Shown here piece by piece: positions 1 to 5,490 of a stretch of DNA of 5,490 nucleotides. The DNA comes from Pseudohongiella sp. (GTDB taxonomy: Bacteria; Pseudomonadota; Gammaproteobacteria; Pseudomonadales; Pseudohongiellaceae): contig JAUSPW010000593.1 of NCBI GenBank assembly GCA_030652635.1, positions 1-5,490 of the forward strand, given 5' to 3'. Below the pieces are notes generated by a model, which had not been told where the DNA came from, ran no database searches, and worked only from the letters and a program-made list of their open reading frames with translations. The position numbers were made by a program, and so were the translations under genes. Position 1 is the first letter of the stretch; each line of letters starts with the position of its first letter.

Positions 1-697
1 GGCGCTGGAGCGCTGGCCGGTAGCGGCGTTGATTCTGGTGAGCAATTTTTCCAATCCTTTGGGCGTTTGTATGGCAGATGATCGCAAGCAGGCGCTGATG
101 CACTGCCTTAACAAACACAAAGTACCGCTGGTTGAAGATGACATCTATGGCGACTTGCCATTTAACGGGCGCCGCCCCTCTCCCATCAAACGCTGGGATA
201 CAGAAGGACTGGTTTATTATTGTTCTTCCTCTTCTAAAACCCTGTCAGCAGGTATGCGGGTTGGCTGGCTGGTACCTGGCGCGCAGTTTGAAAAAGCCAG
301 ACATTTACAGTTCATAAATACATTGTCGGTGAACACGCCATCACAACTGGCCTTGGCGCACTTTTTACAACATGGCCACTTTGAGCGCAGTCTGCGCAAT
401 TCCGCTATGGAATATGCCAAAGCCGTGGCGCGTATGACCGACAGAGTTGCACAACTGTTCCCACGCGAAACGCGTGTCAGCCGACCGGCTGGAGGATTTG
501 TATTGTGGTTGGAACTGCCGGGGTCTCAAGACACCATGAGTTTGATGGAAACCGCGCTGGATGCCGGTGTCAGTTTTGCGCCTGGTGAAATGTTTTCAGC
601 CGCAGGCAAATACAATCATTGCCTGCGGCTGAACTGTGCGGTGCGCTGGGATGCGCGCCTTGAACGCGCATTGATCACCTTAGCCAAGCTGATTTGA
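1..697 (+). CDS. MocR-type (GntR family) regulator, C-terminal aminotransferase-like half; 5' truncated
   Basis: The reading frame is open to the left edge (first full codon at base 2), so this is the 3' part of a longer gene; the TTG at 29 is internal. About 231 codons are visible, against roughly 450-500 for a full MocR protein, so an N-terminal winged-helix DNA-binding domain would lie outside the window. Fold-type I PLP landmarks appear in order: SNPLG (bases 50-64, Asn in the cofactor pocket), EDDIY (Asp at 137-139 pairing with the pyridine nitrogen, Tyr three residues on), SSSSKTL (the Schiff-base Lys is codon 236-238) and LRLN (substrate carboxylate Arg, codon 626-628). All key residues are present, so PLP binding should be intact. 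The sequence resembles my recollection of E. coli YdcR, which is why MocR is preferred to a stand-alone aminotransferase, but the missing N-terminus leaves that open. MocR proteins usually bind PLP as effector and regulate nearby genes. The target is unknown here. Confidence 0.85.
   Translation, partial: ALERWPVAALILVSNFSNPLGVCMADDRKQALMHCLNKHKVPLVEDDIYGDLPFNGRRPSPIKRWDTEGLVYYCSSSSKTLSAGMRVGWLVPGAQFEKARHLQFINTLSVNTPSQLALAHFLQHGHFERSLRNSAMEYAKAVARMTDRVAQLFPRETRVSRPAGGFVLWLELPGSQDTMSLMETALDAGVSFAPGEMFSAAGKYNHCLRLNCAVRWDARLERALITLAKLI
595..633. repeat. Perfect 15-bp inverted repeat (hairpin) inside the aminotransferase-domain gene
   Basis: The arms 595-609 (TTCAGCCGCAGGCAA) and 619-633 (TTGCCTGCGGCTGAA) are exact reverse complements around a 9-nt loop (610-618). 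The hairpin covers codons for the FSAAGK...HCLRLN segment, including the conserved Arg codon. It ends 64 nt before this gene's stop codon and starts 67 nt past the stop of the convergent minus-strand gene. There is no T-tract immediately after it on either strand, so it is not a classical intrinsic terminator. It could still act as a Rho-linked end, a pause or an RNA-stabilising 3' structure for the minus-strand transcript. The repeat itself is certain and the role is inferred. Confidence 0.8.
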
Positions 698-699
698 TA

Positions 700-3138
700 T
701 CAGGTTCCCAAGCGGTAACGCAACTTGATAACCAGTTTGCTGTCCAGTGGCGCTTCCCACACGTTGTCAAACTGATCACCAAAATTGAGCAAGGTGCGGC
801 GCTGGTTACCCGCGCGCGAGTAGACCACAAACAGGTCAGACAGCGGCGCAATTTCCCAACGGTAACGAATCTGGAAGTTCATGTTGGAGATTGAAAAACT
901 GTCGGTTGGACCAGCGGGTTTAGCACCTTCCACCAGATCTCGACTTCGAGTTGGGGCATCCTTGGGCAGAATAAAGAAGCGGTCTTCTTCCGCTTTGATG
1001 CCCACCCACTGCAGACCCATGGTCAGTTGCTGGTGAGCGGAGATGTAATACTCCATCTTGATACCGGTATCCCATTGACTGGTCTGGAAGGTGGTGAAAT
1101 CCTGACCACCCTGGTGTAGCAACCAGCCATCGCGATCCTGATAGTTCAATTCACCCGATAAACTGAAATTGGGCAAAGGACGCCACGTCACACCCAGGTC
1201 ATAACTCTCACTGTAGCCACCGGCAAATTCGGTTGAACGGCCAGCTCCAAAATTGTAACTGACCGCCTCCGCTGCGTTAGTGCTGTAATTGAAACTGAAG
1301 TTGGTTCGCTCACGCGTTGCAAAAGAGCCGTTACCAAAACTGTTCAGGTCATCATAACGTTTAGGGAAATGCTGAAAACTCAAATTCACCCTGTCCAGAT
1401 TATTCAGGGTGACGGTGGTGCTCATCACCGGTATCGCATTATTGGTGCGATCACCGTCTAGGTTCTCTTCATAACGCAGGAACGGGTTGACCCGGATGTC
1501 ACGCACGCGTGTCAGACCGGTTTTTACCCATTCAAAACGGTACCAGGCTTCCCAGACGTTGTTGCGCTCCTGATAACCAAAATCATTGATGTCGATGGTG
1601 TCATCCAAGTATGTCAGGTTCAACGTGTGCTTAAAACCCACACGAGGCGTATAAATGACGTCGGTAAACGCGCCATAACCCTGCCCTTTTTGATCAGAAT
1701 CCGAGGTAACAACCTGGCCATCAAAGTTCCAGATGCCGCCTTGTGTCAGGTACTTGAAATCGACTGCATGTACGGCTGCATCCGAATCATCGTGCGCCAC
1801 TAGCGTGCCAATATAACCAAGACCTCGGTACGCAGCGCCGCCGCCCTGATCTTCATACAGCACACGGAACGCTGTGAAATCGCGCCCGGTTTGCTCATAG
1901 CGATTACCATCATTGGCACGGAATCGCGCATCGTCTTCGCTGGCAGCCAGCACGCCATAGCGGAAACTGCCAACCTGACCGGTGGCTTTGACTGCGCCCA
2001 GCAGATCAGCATTCTGCAAGCGCTCTCGCTGCGATAGGCCCACTCCCGCCGGCAATGTTGGCGCGCGTGGACGTCCGCCGATACGCCGGGTATTCAAAAT
2101 GGTAAAGCGCTTGCCCGTGCTGCCATTAGAGCGCGCAGAGGTGTTAAAAACTTCCTGACCTTCCTGGAAAAACAATCGCTTTTCGGGAAAGAAGGTTTCA
2201 CTGGCCGTCAGGTTGACGTCAACATCATCAGCCTCCGCTGAACCAAAATCCGGATTCAAAGTAGCAGTCATCTGGAAGTTGGAGGACGGGCGCCAGAACA
2301 CATCGACCCCGGTGCGGTGCGTCCAGTCATTGTCAATTTCATCATAGGTTGATGCAACCGACGGGAACAGACTCCATTGCTGACGCGGGTTGACACCCTC
2401 AAGCTGCAACAACGGGAAATTACTCAGAAAAATGGCATCTGATTTGGCAATGGCAGGCCAGGCATAGTTCTGATTCAGGTGCGCCACCACTCGCTCTGCG
2501 TAAATACCAATTTCACGGGTACCTTCGCGGAACGGCATCGCGAGTTGTCCCCAGGGAATGTAGTACTCTGCAGACCAGCCTGTCGCTGTCTCAGACGTAG
2601 CACCGTACCAGGCGCCGTCCCACTGACTGTTGTACTGACGCTCTGGCAGAATAGTGCCATCCATCTGGTTATCGCCCAGCGCCAGGCTGACCCAGTATCC
2701 AAACTGGCCTTCGCCGGACGTATCCAGCGTGATCGACAGGCGATCACGGGTGAGTTCACGGTTATCACGTGCGCTGATGCGACGAACCAAGGTTTCAGGC
2801 GGCTGATCCATTTCAGCGCTCATGTAGATACCACGTGCATTGTAGAAAACACGCAGCCGAGTGTCATAGGGTGCAGGCGCCAGGGTTTCTGGCTCAACGA
2901 CGCCCATACCACTGAACGTTGGGATACGTGACCAGACGGCATCATCTACTCGTCCGTCGATATCAATGGCCACATCATCGGGCATTTCGGTCAGTTGCAA
3001 CTTCAGTTCGCGTCCTACGCGACCCTGATAGCTGCCATCATTCAGGTTAATTCCAGTAGACAATGGCTGAGCCAGTGCCCCCTGTGTCATGTACACGGAA
3101 ATCATTCCGGCAAGAGAAAGGCGATACAAGGATTTCAA
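700..3138 (-). CDS. Exported CBM9-like / DUF5916 outer-membrane beta-barrel protein
   Basis: This is a large exported protein of about 812 residues. From the TTG at 3138-3136 (taken as residue 1) a signal peptide runs to about residue 23 (basic K, R; hydrophobic core; GALA|QPLS). Residues ~50-245 look like a CBM9-type beta-sandwich (IDGRVDDAVW near 60-69; an acidic, aromatic-rich stretch with GWSAEYYIPW near 187-196). The DUF5916 hallmark follows at ~295-331 (NPDFGSAEADD, then FFPEKRLFFQEG), then TRRIGGRP near 350-357. The remainder is a run of alternating polar and aromatic strands ending in KLVIKLRYRLGT, as in an outer-membrane barrel. DUF5916 proteins have no settled function; roles in glycan or peptide handling at the cell surface are only suggested by the CBM9 fold. 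Start choice: the same frame extends to a TTG at 3171, directly after a stop at 3180-3178, but that start has no Shine-Dalgarno and spoils the signal peptide. The TTG at 3138 has GGGAA 7 nt upstream. The gene diverges from the operon at 3336 and converges on the 1-697 gene with a 2-nt gap. Confidence 0.85.
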   Translation of the reverse strand: MKSLYRLSLAGMISVYMTQGALAQPLSTGINLNDGSYQGRVGRELKLQLTEMPDDVAIDIDGRVDDAVWSRIPTFSGMGVVEPETLAPAPYDTRLRVFYNARGIYMSAEMDQPPETLVRRISARDNRELTRDRLSITLDTSGEGQFGYWVSLALGDNQMDGTILPERQYNSQWDGAWYGATSETATGWSAEYYIPWGQLAMPFREGTREIGIYAERVVAHLNQNYAWPAIAKSDAIFLSNFPLLQLEGVNPRQQWSLFPSVASTYDEIDNDWTHRTGVDVFWRPSSNFQMTATLNPDFGSAEADDVDVNLTASETFFPEKRLFFQEGQEVFNTSARSNGSTGKRFTILNTRRIGGRPRAPTLPAGVGLSQRERLQNADLLGAVKATGQVGSFRYGVLAASEDDARFRANDGNRYEQTGRDFTAFRVLYEDQGGGAAYRGLGYIGTLVAHDDSDAAVHAVDFKYLTQGGIWNFDGQVVTSDSDQKGQGYGAFTDVIYTPRVGFKHTLNLTYLDDTIDINDFGYQERNNVWEAWYRFEWVKTGLTRVRDIRVNPFLRYEENLDGDRTNNAIPVMSTTVTLNNLDRVNLSFQHFPKRYDDLNSFGNGSFATRERTNFSFNYSTNAAEAVSYNFGAGRSTEFAGGYSESYDLGVTWRPLPNFSLSGELNYQDRDGWLLHQGGQDFTTFQTSQWDTGIKMEYYISAHQQLTMGLQWVGIKAEEDRFFILPKDAPTRSRDLVEGAKPAGPTDSFSISNMNFQIRYRWEIAPLSDLFVVYSRAGNQRRTLLNFGDQFDNVWEAPLDSKLVIKLRYRLGT

Positions 3139-3262
3139 AACAACATTCCCGTCGGTGATATTGGTTAGCAAGTATTTTTAGTTGGAACCGGAATCTGCCA
3201 TCCAATGCTGCATTTGTCTATGCCTTTTACCTACTCAAACCCTGCCTTTTGTCGCCAAAAGC

Positions 3263-3291
3263 TTGTTTGTTACAAACTGTTGCTGAATAAT
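3263..3291 (+). promoter_or_regulatory. Candidate sigma-70 promoter for the 3336-5490 operon
   Basis: A weak -35 (TTGTTT, 3263-3268) and a -10 (AATAAT, 3286-3291, five of six consensus bases) are separated by exactly 17 nt. Transcription would start near 3298, leaving a leader of about 38 nt before the ATG at 3336. The -35 matches only the TTG half, which suggests a weak or activator-dependent promoter. The rest of the 197-nt divergent gap (3139-3335) shows no ORF. I could not find a convincing promoter for the minus-strand gene in it. Confidence 0.35.
3265..3277. promoter_or_regulatory. 13-bp palindrome GTTTGTTACAAAC, candidate operator
   Basis: GTTTGT (3265-3270) and ACAAAC (3272-3277) are exact reverse complements around one central base. 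The palindrome overlaps the candidate -35 and extends into the spacer, where a repressor or activator dimer could act. It lies within the divergent region, so it could affect both flanking genes. Short AT-rich palindromes also arise by chance, and I do not recognise the binding protein. Confidence 0.35.
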
Positions 3292-3335
3292 CCGACTCAG
3301 TCATCTTTTGACACTTAAATACGGGGAAAACAACA

Positions 3336-4358
3336 ATGACACAGATCTCCTTGCACCAAAACACAAGCCTGACGCGCTTTACCGTGGTATCGCTCACCTT
3401 AGGACTGACGCTGGCGGCTACCTCAGCGTTTGCTCAGTATGAAGCCCCGCGCCTTCCGAATGGCCAGCCTGACCTGCAAGGCGTGTGGAGCAACAAAACA
3501 CTGACGCCTTTGACGCGCGATCGTGCACTGGGTGATGCCCGGCAATTGACCACCGAACAGGTAGCGGCCAAAGAAGGTGCACAGGCAGCGTTTGTAGAAG
3601 CGGAATACGCGCCCAGTGACCCCAATCGTGAAGCGGGCGCTGGTGCGCAAGGTGGCAACGATGGTAATACCGAAGATGGTTACAATGAATTCTGGAAGGA
3701 AGAAGGCGACCGCATCCAGATGATCAATGGAGAATACCGCTCATCCATCATCATTGAACCAGCCAACGGTCAGATCCCGTTTATCCCCGATCGCAGCCTG
3801 CGTCGGCGCTTGCCTGAAGGACTCTCAGCCAATGACGGCCCGGAAGGTCGTCCTCTTGCTGAACGTTGTTTGTTGTCGTTTGGCAATCACTCCGGCCCGC
3901 CCATGTTGCCAGTGATGTACAACAACAATTACCAGATTGTGCAGAACGATGATTACGTCATGATCATGGCAGAGATGAATCATGATGCGCGTATTATCAA
4001 ACTCAATGATGAGGTTGATTTACACATGCAAAAATGGATGGGAGATTCTGTTGGCCGCTGGGAAGGCGACACGCTGGTGGTGACCACAGCTGGTTTTCAC
4101 CCCCAACAGTTGGTGTTTGGTGCATCACAAAACCTGACCATTACCGAGCGCTTCACGCGCACTGCCGAGTCGGAAATTCTGTATGCCTTTACGGTGGACG
4201 ATCCGACCGTGTACACCGAAGCGTGGACAGGCGAGTTAATGTTTAATGCCCGCCCGGCTGATGAAAAAATCTTTGAATATGCCTGCCATGAAGGCAACTA
4301 TGCCTTACCCGGTGTCTTGGCGGGTGCACGTATGCTGGAGTTGGAAGCCGCACAATAG
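3336..4358 (+). CDS. Exported protein of unknown function (PDLQGVW / CHEGNY family)
   Basis: This 340-residue protein starts at an ATG with GGGGA (3323-3327) 8 nt upstream. It has a Sec-type signal peptide: polar N-region with one Arg, hydrophobic core at residues ~16-28, and a cleavage site SAFA|QYEA after residue 33. The mature protein has no further membrane segment, so it should be periplasmic. Conserved-looking blocks are PRLPNGQPDLQGVW (38-51), EPANGQIPFIPD (141-152), ERCLLSFGNHSGPPM (176-190), NNNYQIVQ (196-203), GRWEGDTLVVTTAGFHP (240-256), ERFTRT (271-276) and YACHEGNYAL (315-324). I recall the same block order in many unannotated exported proteins of Acidobacteria and Gammaproteobacteria, with no assigned reaction. 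The mature chain has only two Cys, 178 and 317, both inside conserved blocks, so a disulfide or joint metal site is plausible. A Gly/Asn-rich low-complexity stretch (about 100-114) looks like a flexible linker. It is the first gene of the operon, 17 nt ahead of the first membrane paralog. Confidence 0.85.
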   Translation: MTQISLHQNTSLTRFTVVSLTLGLTLAATSAFAQYEAPRLPNGQPDLQGVWSNKTLTPLTRDRALGDARQLTTEQVAAKEGAQAAFVEAEYAPSDPNREAGAGAQGGNDGNTEDGYNEFWKEEGDRIQMINGEYRSSIIIEPANGQIPFIPDRSLRRRLPEGLSANDGPEGRPLAERCLLSFGNHSGPPMLPVMYNNNYQIVQNDDYVMIMAEMNHDARIIKLNDEVDLHMQKWMGDSVGRWEGDTLVVTTAGFHPQQLVFGASQNLTITERFTRTAESEILYAFTVDDPTVYTEAWTGELMFNARPADEKIFEYACHEGNYALPGVLAGARMLELEAAQ

Positions 4359-4375
4359 ATCGGGCAGGTTCGTTT

Positions 4376-4864
4376 ATGCTGGAGTGGTTTGCGCGCATAG
4401 AACTGTCCTTGCTCAGTACCGCAGTGCGGGAAATTTGGTGGGTATTCCCGACGGTTCTGGTAATTCACTCACTGTCGATGGCGATGATGGCGGGTTTTGG
4501 TGTGGTGATTTCCCTGAGGGCCATGGGTTTTGTTGCGTCAGCACCCATGGCCTCCTTGCGTCGCTATACAAACATATTCTGGACAGGTTTGGCGGCCGCA
4601 GCATTCTCGGGCATGGTGCTGTTGATAGCCTACCCCGCCAAGGCCCTGACCAACCCCTTGTTCTACCTTAAACTGCTGATGCTGTATGTCGCCAGCGGGC
4701 TTACCTTGCAACTATCTCAAACCCGATGGGCGTCAGACACTCAAAAAAGACTGGCCTTTTTGTCGATGGCAGCCTGGTTTGCCGTCATAATCGCCGGCCG
4801 ATTCCTGGCTTATACGCACTCTGTCCTGATGGCCTCCTGGCTAGTATCACCCGCAGGAGGCTGA
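4376..4864 (+). CDS. Four-helix inner-membrane protein, DUF6644-like (paralog A)
   Basis: This 162-residue, very hydrophobic protein starts at an ATG with CAGG (4365-4368) 7 nt upstream and lies 17 nt after the preceding stop. Four transmembrane helices are visible, roughly residues 23-46, 66-86, 96-113 and 127-146. Landmarks are W22-x-x-P25 leading to H31 inside helix 1, LRAMGF (47-52) after helix 1, NPLFYLK (93-99) entering helix 3 and W134...G141-R142 in helix 4, with H148 just beyond. Every one of these except H148 has a counterpart in the next gene. The length and pattern fit my recollection of DUF6644 proteins, whose function is unknown. The buried His and the Lys at the mouth of helix 3 could bind heme or another cofactor, as in CopD/HemJ-like small membrane proteins, but this is inference. 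The last codons (AGG of SPAGG) form the ribosome binding site of the next gene. Confidence 0.8.
   Translation: MLEWFARIELSLLSTAVREIWWVFPTVLVIHSLSMAMMAGFGVVISLRAMGFVASAPMASLRRYTNIFWTGLAAAAFSGMVLLIAYPAKALTNPLFYLKLLMLYVASGLTLQLSQTRWASDTQKRLAFLSMAAWFAVIIAGRFLAYTHSVLMASWLVSPAGG
4519..4552. repeat. 10-bp inverted repeat within paralog A
   Basis: GGCCATGGGT (4519-4528) and ACCCATGGCC (4543-4552) are exact reverse complements with a 14-nt loop. The arms encode the two similar peptide bits AMGF and APMA in the cytoplasmic or periplasmic loop after helix 1. No T-tract follows, so a terminator is unlikely. It may be a chance result of the repeated Ala-Met wording. Confidence 0.5.
4855..4860 (+). promoter_or_regulatory. 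Strong ribosome binding site AGGAGG for paralog B
   Basis: This is a full-consensus AGGAGG, 7 nt before the ATG at 4868, and lies wholly inside the last codons of paralog A (GCA GGA GGC TGA). It fixes the start of paralog B. With the 3-nt gap between stop and start, it suggests coupled translation and balanced amounts of the two membrane proteins. Confidence 0.85.
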
Positions 4865-4867
4865 GCC

Positions 4868-5380
4868 ATGTCACTGGTTGAAACACTCACTGACTTGGGT
4901 TATCGCAGCGGCATATTTACGTTTATGAACACCCAGTGGGGCTGGCCCATTGTGGAGTCGCTGCATTTTATCGGACTCACCCTGTTGTTGGGCACCGTTG
5001 GTTTGTTTGATTTGCGCCTGTTGGGTTTCGGCAGGGGTACTGCGATCAAGTCCATGCATGCCTTGGTATGGTTCGGCGTGGCAGGATTTGGGCTCAATGT
5101 CATTACGGGATTGATGTTTATTGTGAGCGACCCTGGTCAATATGTGTACAACCCGGCTTTCCAGGTCAAAATGCTGGCAATGATCCTGGCAGGCATTAAT
5201 CTTGCTGTGTTTTATCTGCTGGTGGCTGACAACGTCAGACAGCTGCCCGATGACGCGCTAACCCCAGCCCCAGCACGATTGCTGGCACTGATTTCTTTAA
5301 GCTGCTGGTGTGTTGTGATTGCTGGCGGGCGTCTGATCACATTTTATCGACCACCCGAATTCTGGTGCTTCTGGTGCTAA
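4868..5380 (+). CDS. Four-helix inner-membrane protein, DUF6644-like (paralog B) with Cys-rich tail
   Basis: This 170-residue membrane protein has helices at roughly 27-47, 65-86, 97-120 and 138-160. It aligns without gaps to paralog A at an offset of +2 through the first three helices: W24, P27, V29, H33, G42, L49-R50, G53-F54, then G73 and G81 in helix 2 and N95-P96-x-F98-x-x-K101. After an 11-residue insertion in the helix 3-4 loop, W147, V150 and G154-R155 align at offset +13. The two genes are therefore old tandem duplicates and may form a heteromer. Helix 4 carries C146 and C148 (SCWCVV), and the tail ends FWCFWC with a C-x-x-C spacing (C167, C170); paralog A contains no Cys. The tail comes from an exact 9-nt tandem duplication. 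The start is fixed by AGGAGG at 4855-4860. The family (DUF6644-like) has no known function, and membrane anchoring or cofactor binding is inferred from sequence pattern alone. Confidence 0.8.
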   Translation: MSLVETLTDLGYRSGIFTFMNTQWGWPIVESLHFIGLTLLLGTVGLFDLRLLGFGRGTAIKSMHALVWFGVAGFGLNVITGLMFIVSDPGQYVYNPAFQVKMLAMILAGINLAVFYLLVADNVRQLPDDALTPAPARLLALISLSCWCVVIAGGRLITFYRPPEFWCFWC

Positions 5381-5396
5381 ATCCATTATTCTGGTG
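5360..5396. repeat. TTCTGGTG repeats: two in-frame tandem copies plus one past the stop
   Basis: TTCTGGTGC occurs twice back to back (5360-5368 and 5369-5377), exactly in register with the codons Phe-Trp-Cys, and is followed at once by the TAA stop. A third, 8-nt copy (TTCTGGTG) lies at 5389-5396, just outside the gene. This pattern suggests slipped-strand duplication at the 3' end of paralog B. Confidence 0.75.
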
Positions 5397-5428
5397 ATAT
5401 CTGCTGTTTTGTTCTGTGTGAGGAACAT

Positions 5429-5490
5429 ATGAAACTTGTACGATCTGCCCTGACCCTGGGCATTGTGGCTGCGCTGGCATTGAGCGCCTG
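5429..5490 (+). CDS. Start of an exported protein, probable lipoprotein; 3' truncated
   Basis: Only 20 full codons are visible, giving MKLVRSALTLGIVAALALSA. A GAGGA (5420-5424) lies 4 nt before the ATG. The peptide is a textbook Sec signal: K2 and R5, then an unbroken hydrophobic core. The next codon begins TG, so it must be Cys, Trp or a stop. Cys would complete the lipobox L-S-A-C and make this a lipoprotein; otherwise the signal would more likely be cleaved a few residues later. It follows paralog B by 48 nt (5381-5428) with no terminator or clear promoter in the gap, so it is probably in the same operon. The mature protein is outside the window and its function cannot be judged. Confidence 0.65.
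   Translation, partial: MKLVRSALTLGIVAALALSA

Noticed and set aside
694..894. 66-codon plus-strand frame just after the aminotransferase-domain gene
   Set aside because: It is antisense to the C-terminal barrel strands of the DUF5916 gene and shows no supporting motif.
1386..1412. 8-bp inverted repeat TCACCCTG / CAGGGTGA within the DUF5916 gene
   Set aside because: It is short, internal to a long coding region and without a T-tract; repeats of this size are expected by chance.
2479..2931. 150-codon open frame on the plus strand, antisense to the DUF5916 gene
   Set aside because: It lies wholly inside a well-supported minus-strand gene, its translation is low in recognisable structure, and no ribosome binding site or family motif was seen.
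3172..3260. Possible promoter for the minus-strand DUF5916 gene
   Set aside because: On the minus strand only poor combinations were found (for example TTGGAT with a 19-nt spacer before TAAAAA), too weak to annotate.
3308..3313. Perfect -35 consensus TTGACA upstream of the exported-protein gene
   Set aside because: At 16-18 nt downstream there is only CAACAA-like sequence and then the start codon, so no -10 box fits; the TTGTTT/AATAAT pair is a better candidate.
4246..4671. 141-codon open frame on the plus strand bridging the exported protein and paralog A
   Set aside because: It overlaps two well-supported genes in another frame. Its product lacks coherent motifs, whereas both overlapped genes have clear family patterns.
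5381..5428. Possible terminator between paralog B and the last gene
   Set aside because: No stem followed by a T-run is present, so read-through into the downstream gene is more likely.

Overview
The window looks like chromosomal DNA from a Gram-negative bacterium, most likely an environmental (possibly marine) gammaproteobacterium. The reasons are an outer-membrane beta-barrel gene with a signal peptide, exported periplasmic proteins, moderate GC content, Shine-Dalgarno-led genes and a YdcR-like MocR protein. No RNA gene, CRISPR array, insertion sequence or phage gene is visible. The genus cannot be fixed from this stretch. Layout: (1) Bases 1-697 (+) hold the C-terminal half of a PLP-dependent aminotransferase-fold protein of the MocR (GntR-type regulator) kind, cut by the left edge. 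(2) Bases 700-3138 (-) hold a long exported protein with an N-terminal CBM9-like beta-sandwich followed by a DUF5916 outer-membrane barrel. It converges on gene 1 with only 2 nt between the stop codons. A perfect 15-bp inverted repeat (595-633) lies inside the end of gene 1 and just past the stop of gene 2. (3) Bases 3139-3335 are a divergent intergenic region with a plausible sigma-70 promoter facing right and a perfect 13-bp palindrome in the promoter spacer. (4) Bases 3336-5490 (+) look like one operon: an exported protein of unknown function with a 'PDLQGVW ... GRWEGDTLVV ... YACHEGNY' signature, two adjacent four-helix membrane proteins that are paralogs of each other (DUF6644-like), and the start of an exported protein, probably a lipoprotein, cut by the right edge. 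Spacings in the operon are 17, 3 and 48 nt. The operon would give one periplasmic protein, a pair of inner-membrane proteins that may form a heteromer, and a second envelope protein. The paralogs share an intramembrane His, an Asn-Pro-x-Phe-x-x-Lys motif before helix 3 and a Gly-Arg in helix 4. This pattern recalls small heme- or metal-linked four-helix membrane families such as CopD and HemJ, but that link is inference and no function is established. The most notable points are this uncharacterised exported-protein plus membrane-pair operon, the intragenic 15-bp hairpin at a terminator-less convergent junction, and an exact in-frame 9-nt tandem duplication that builds a Cys-rich tail (FWCFWC) on the second membrane protein.
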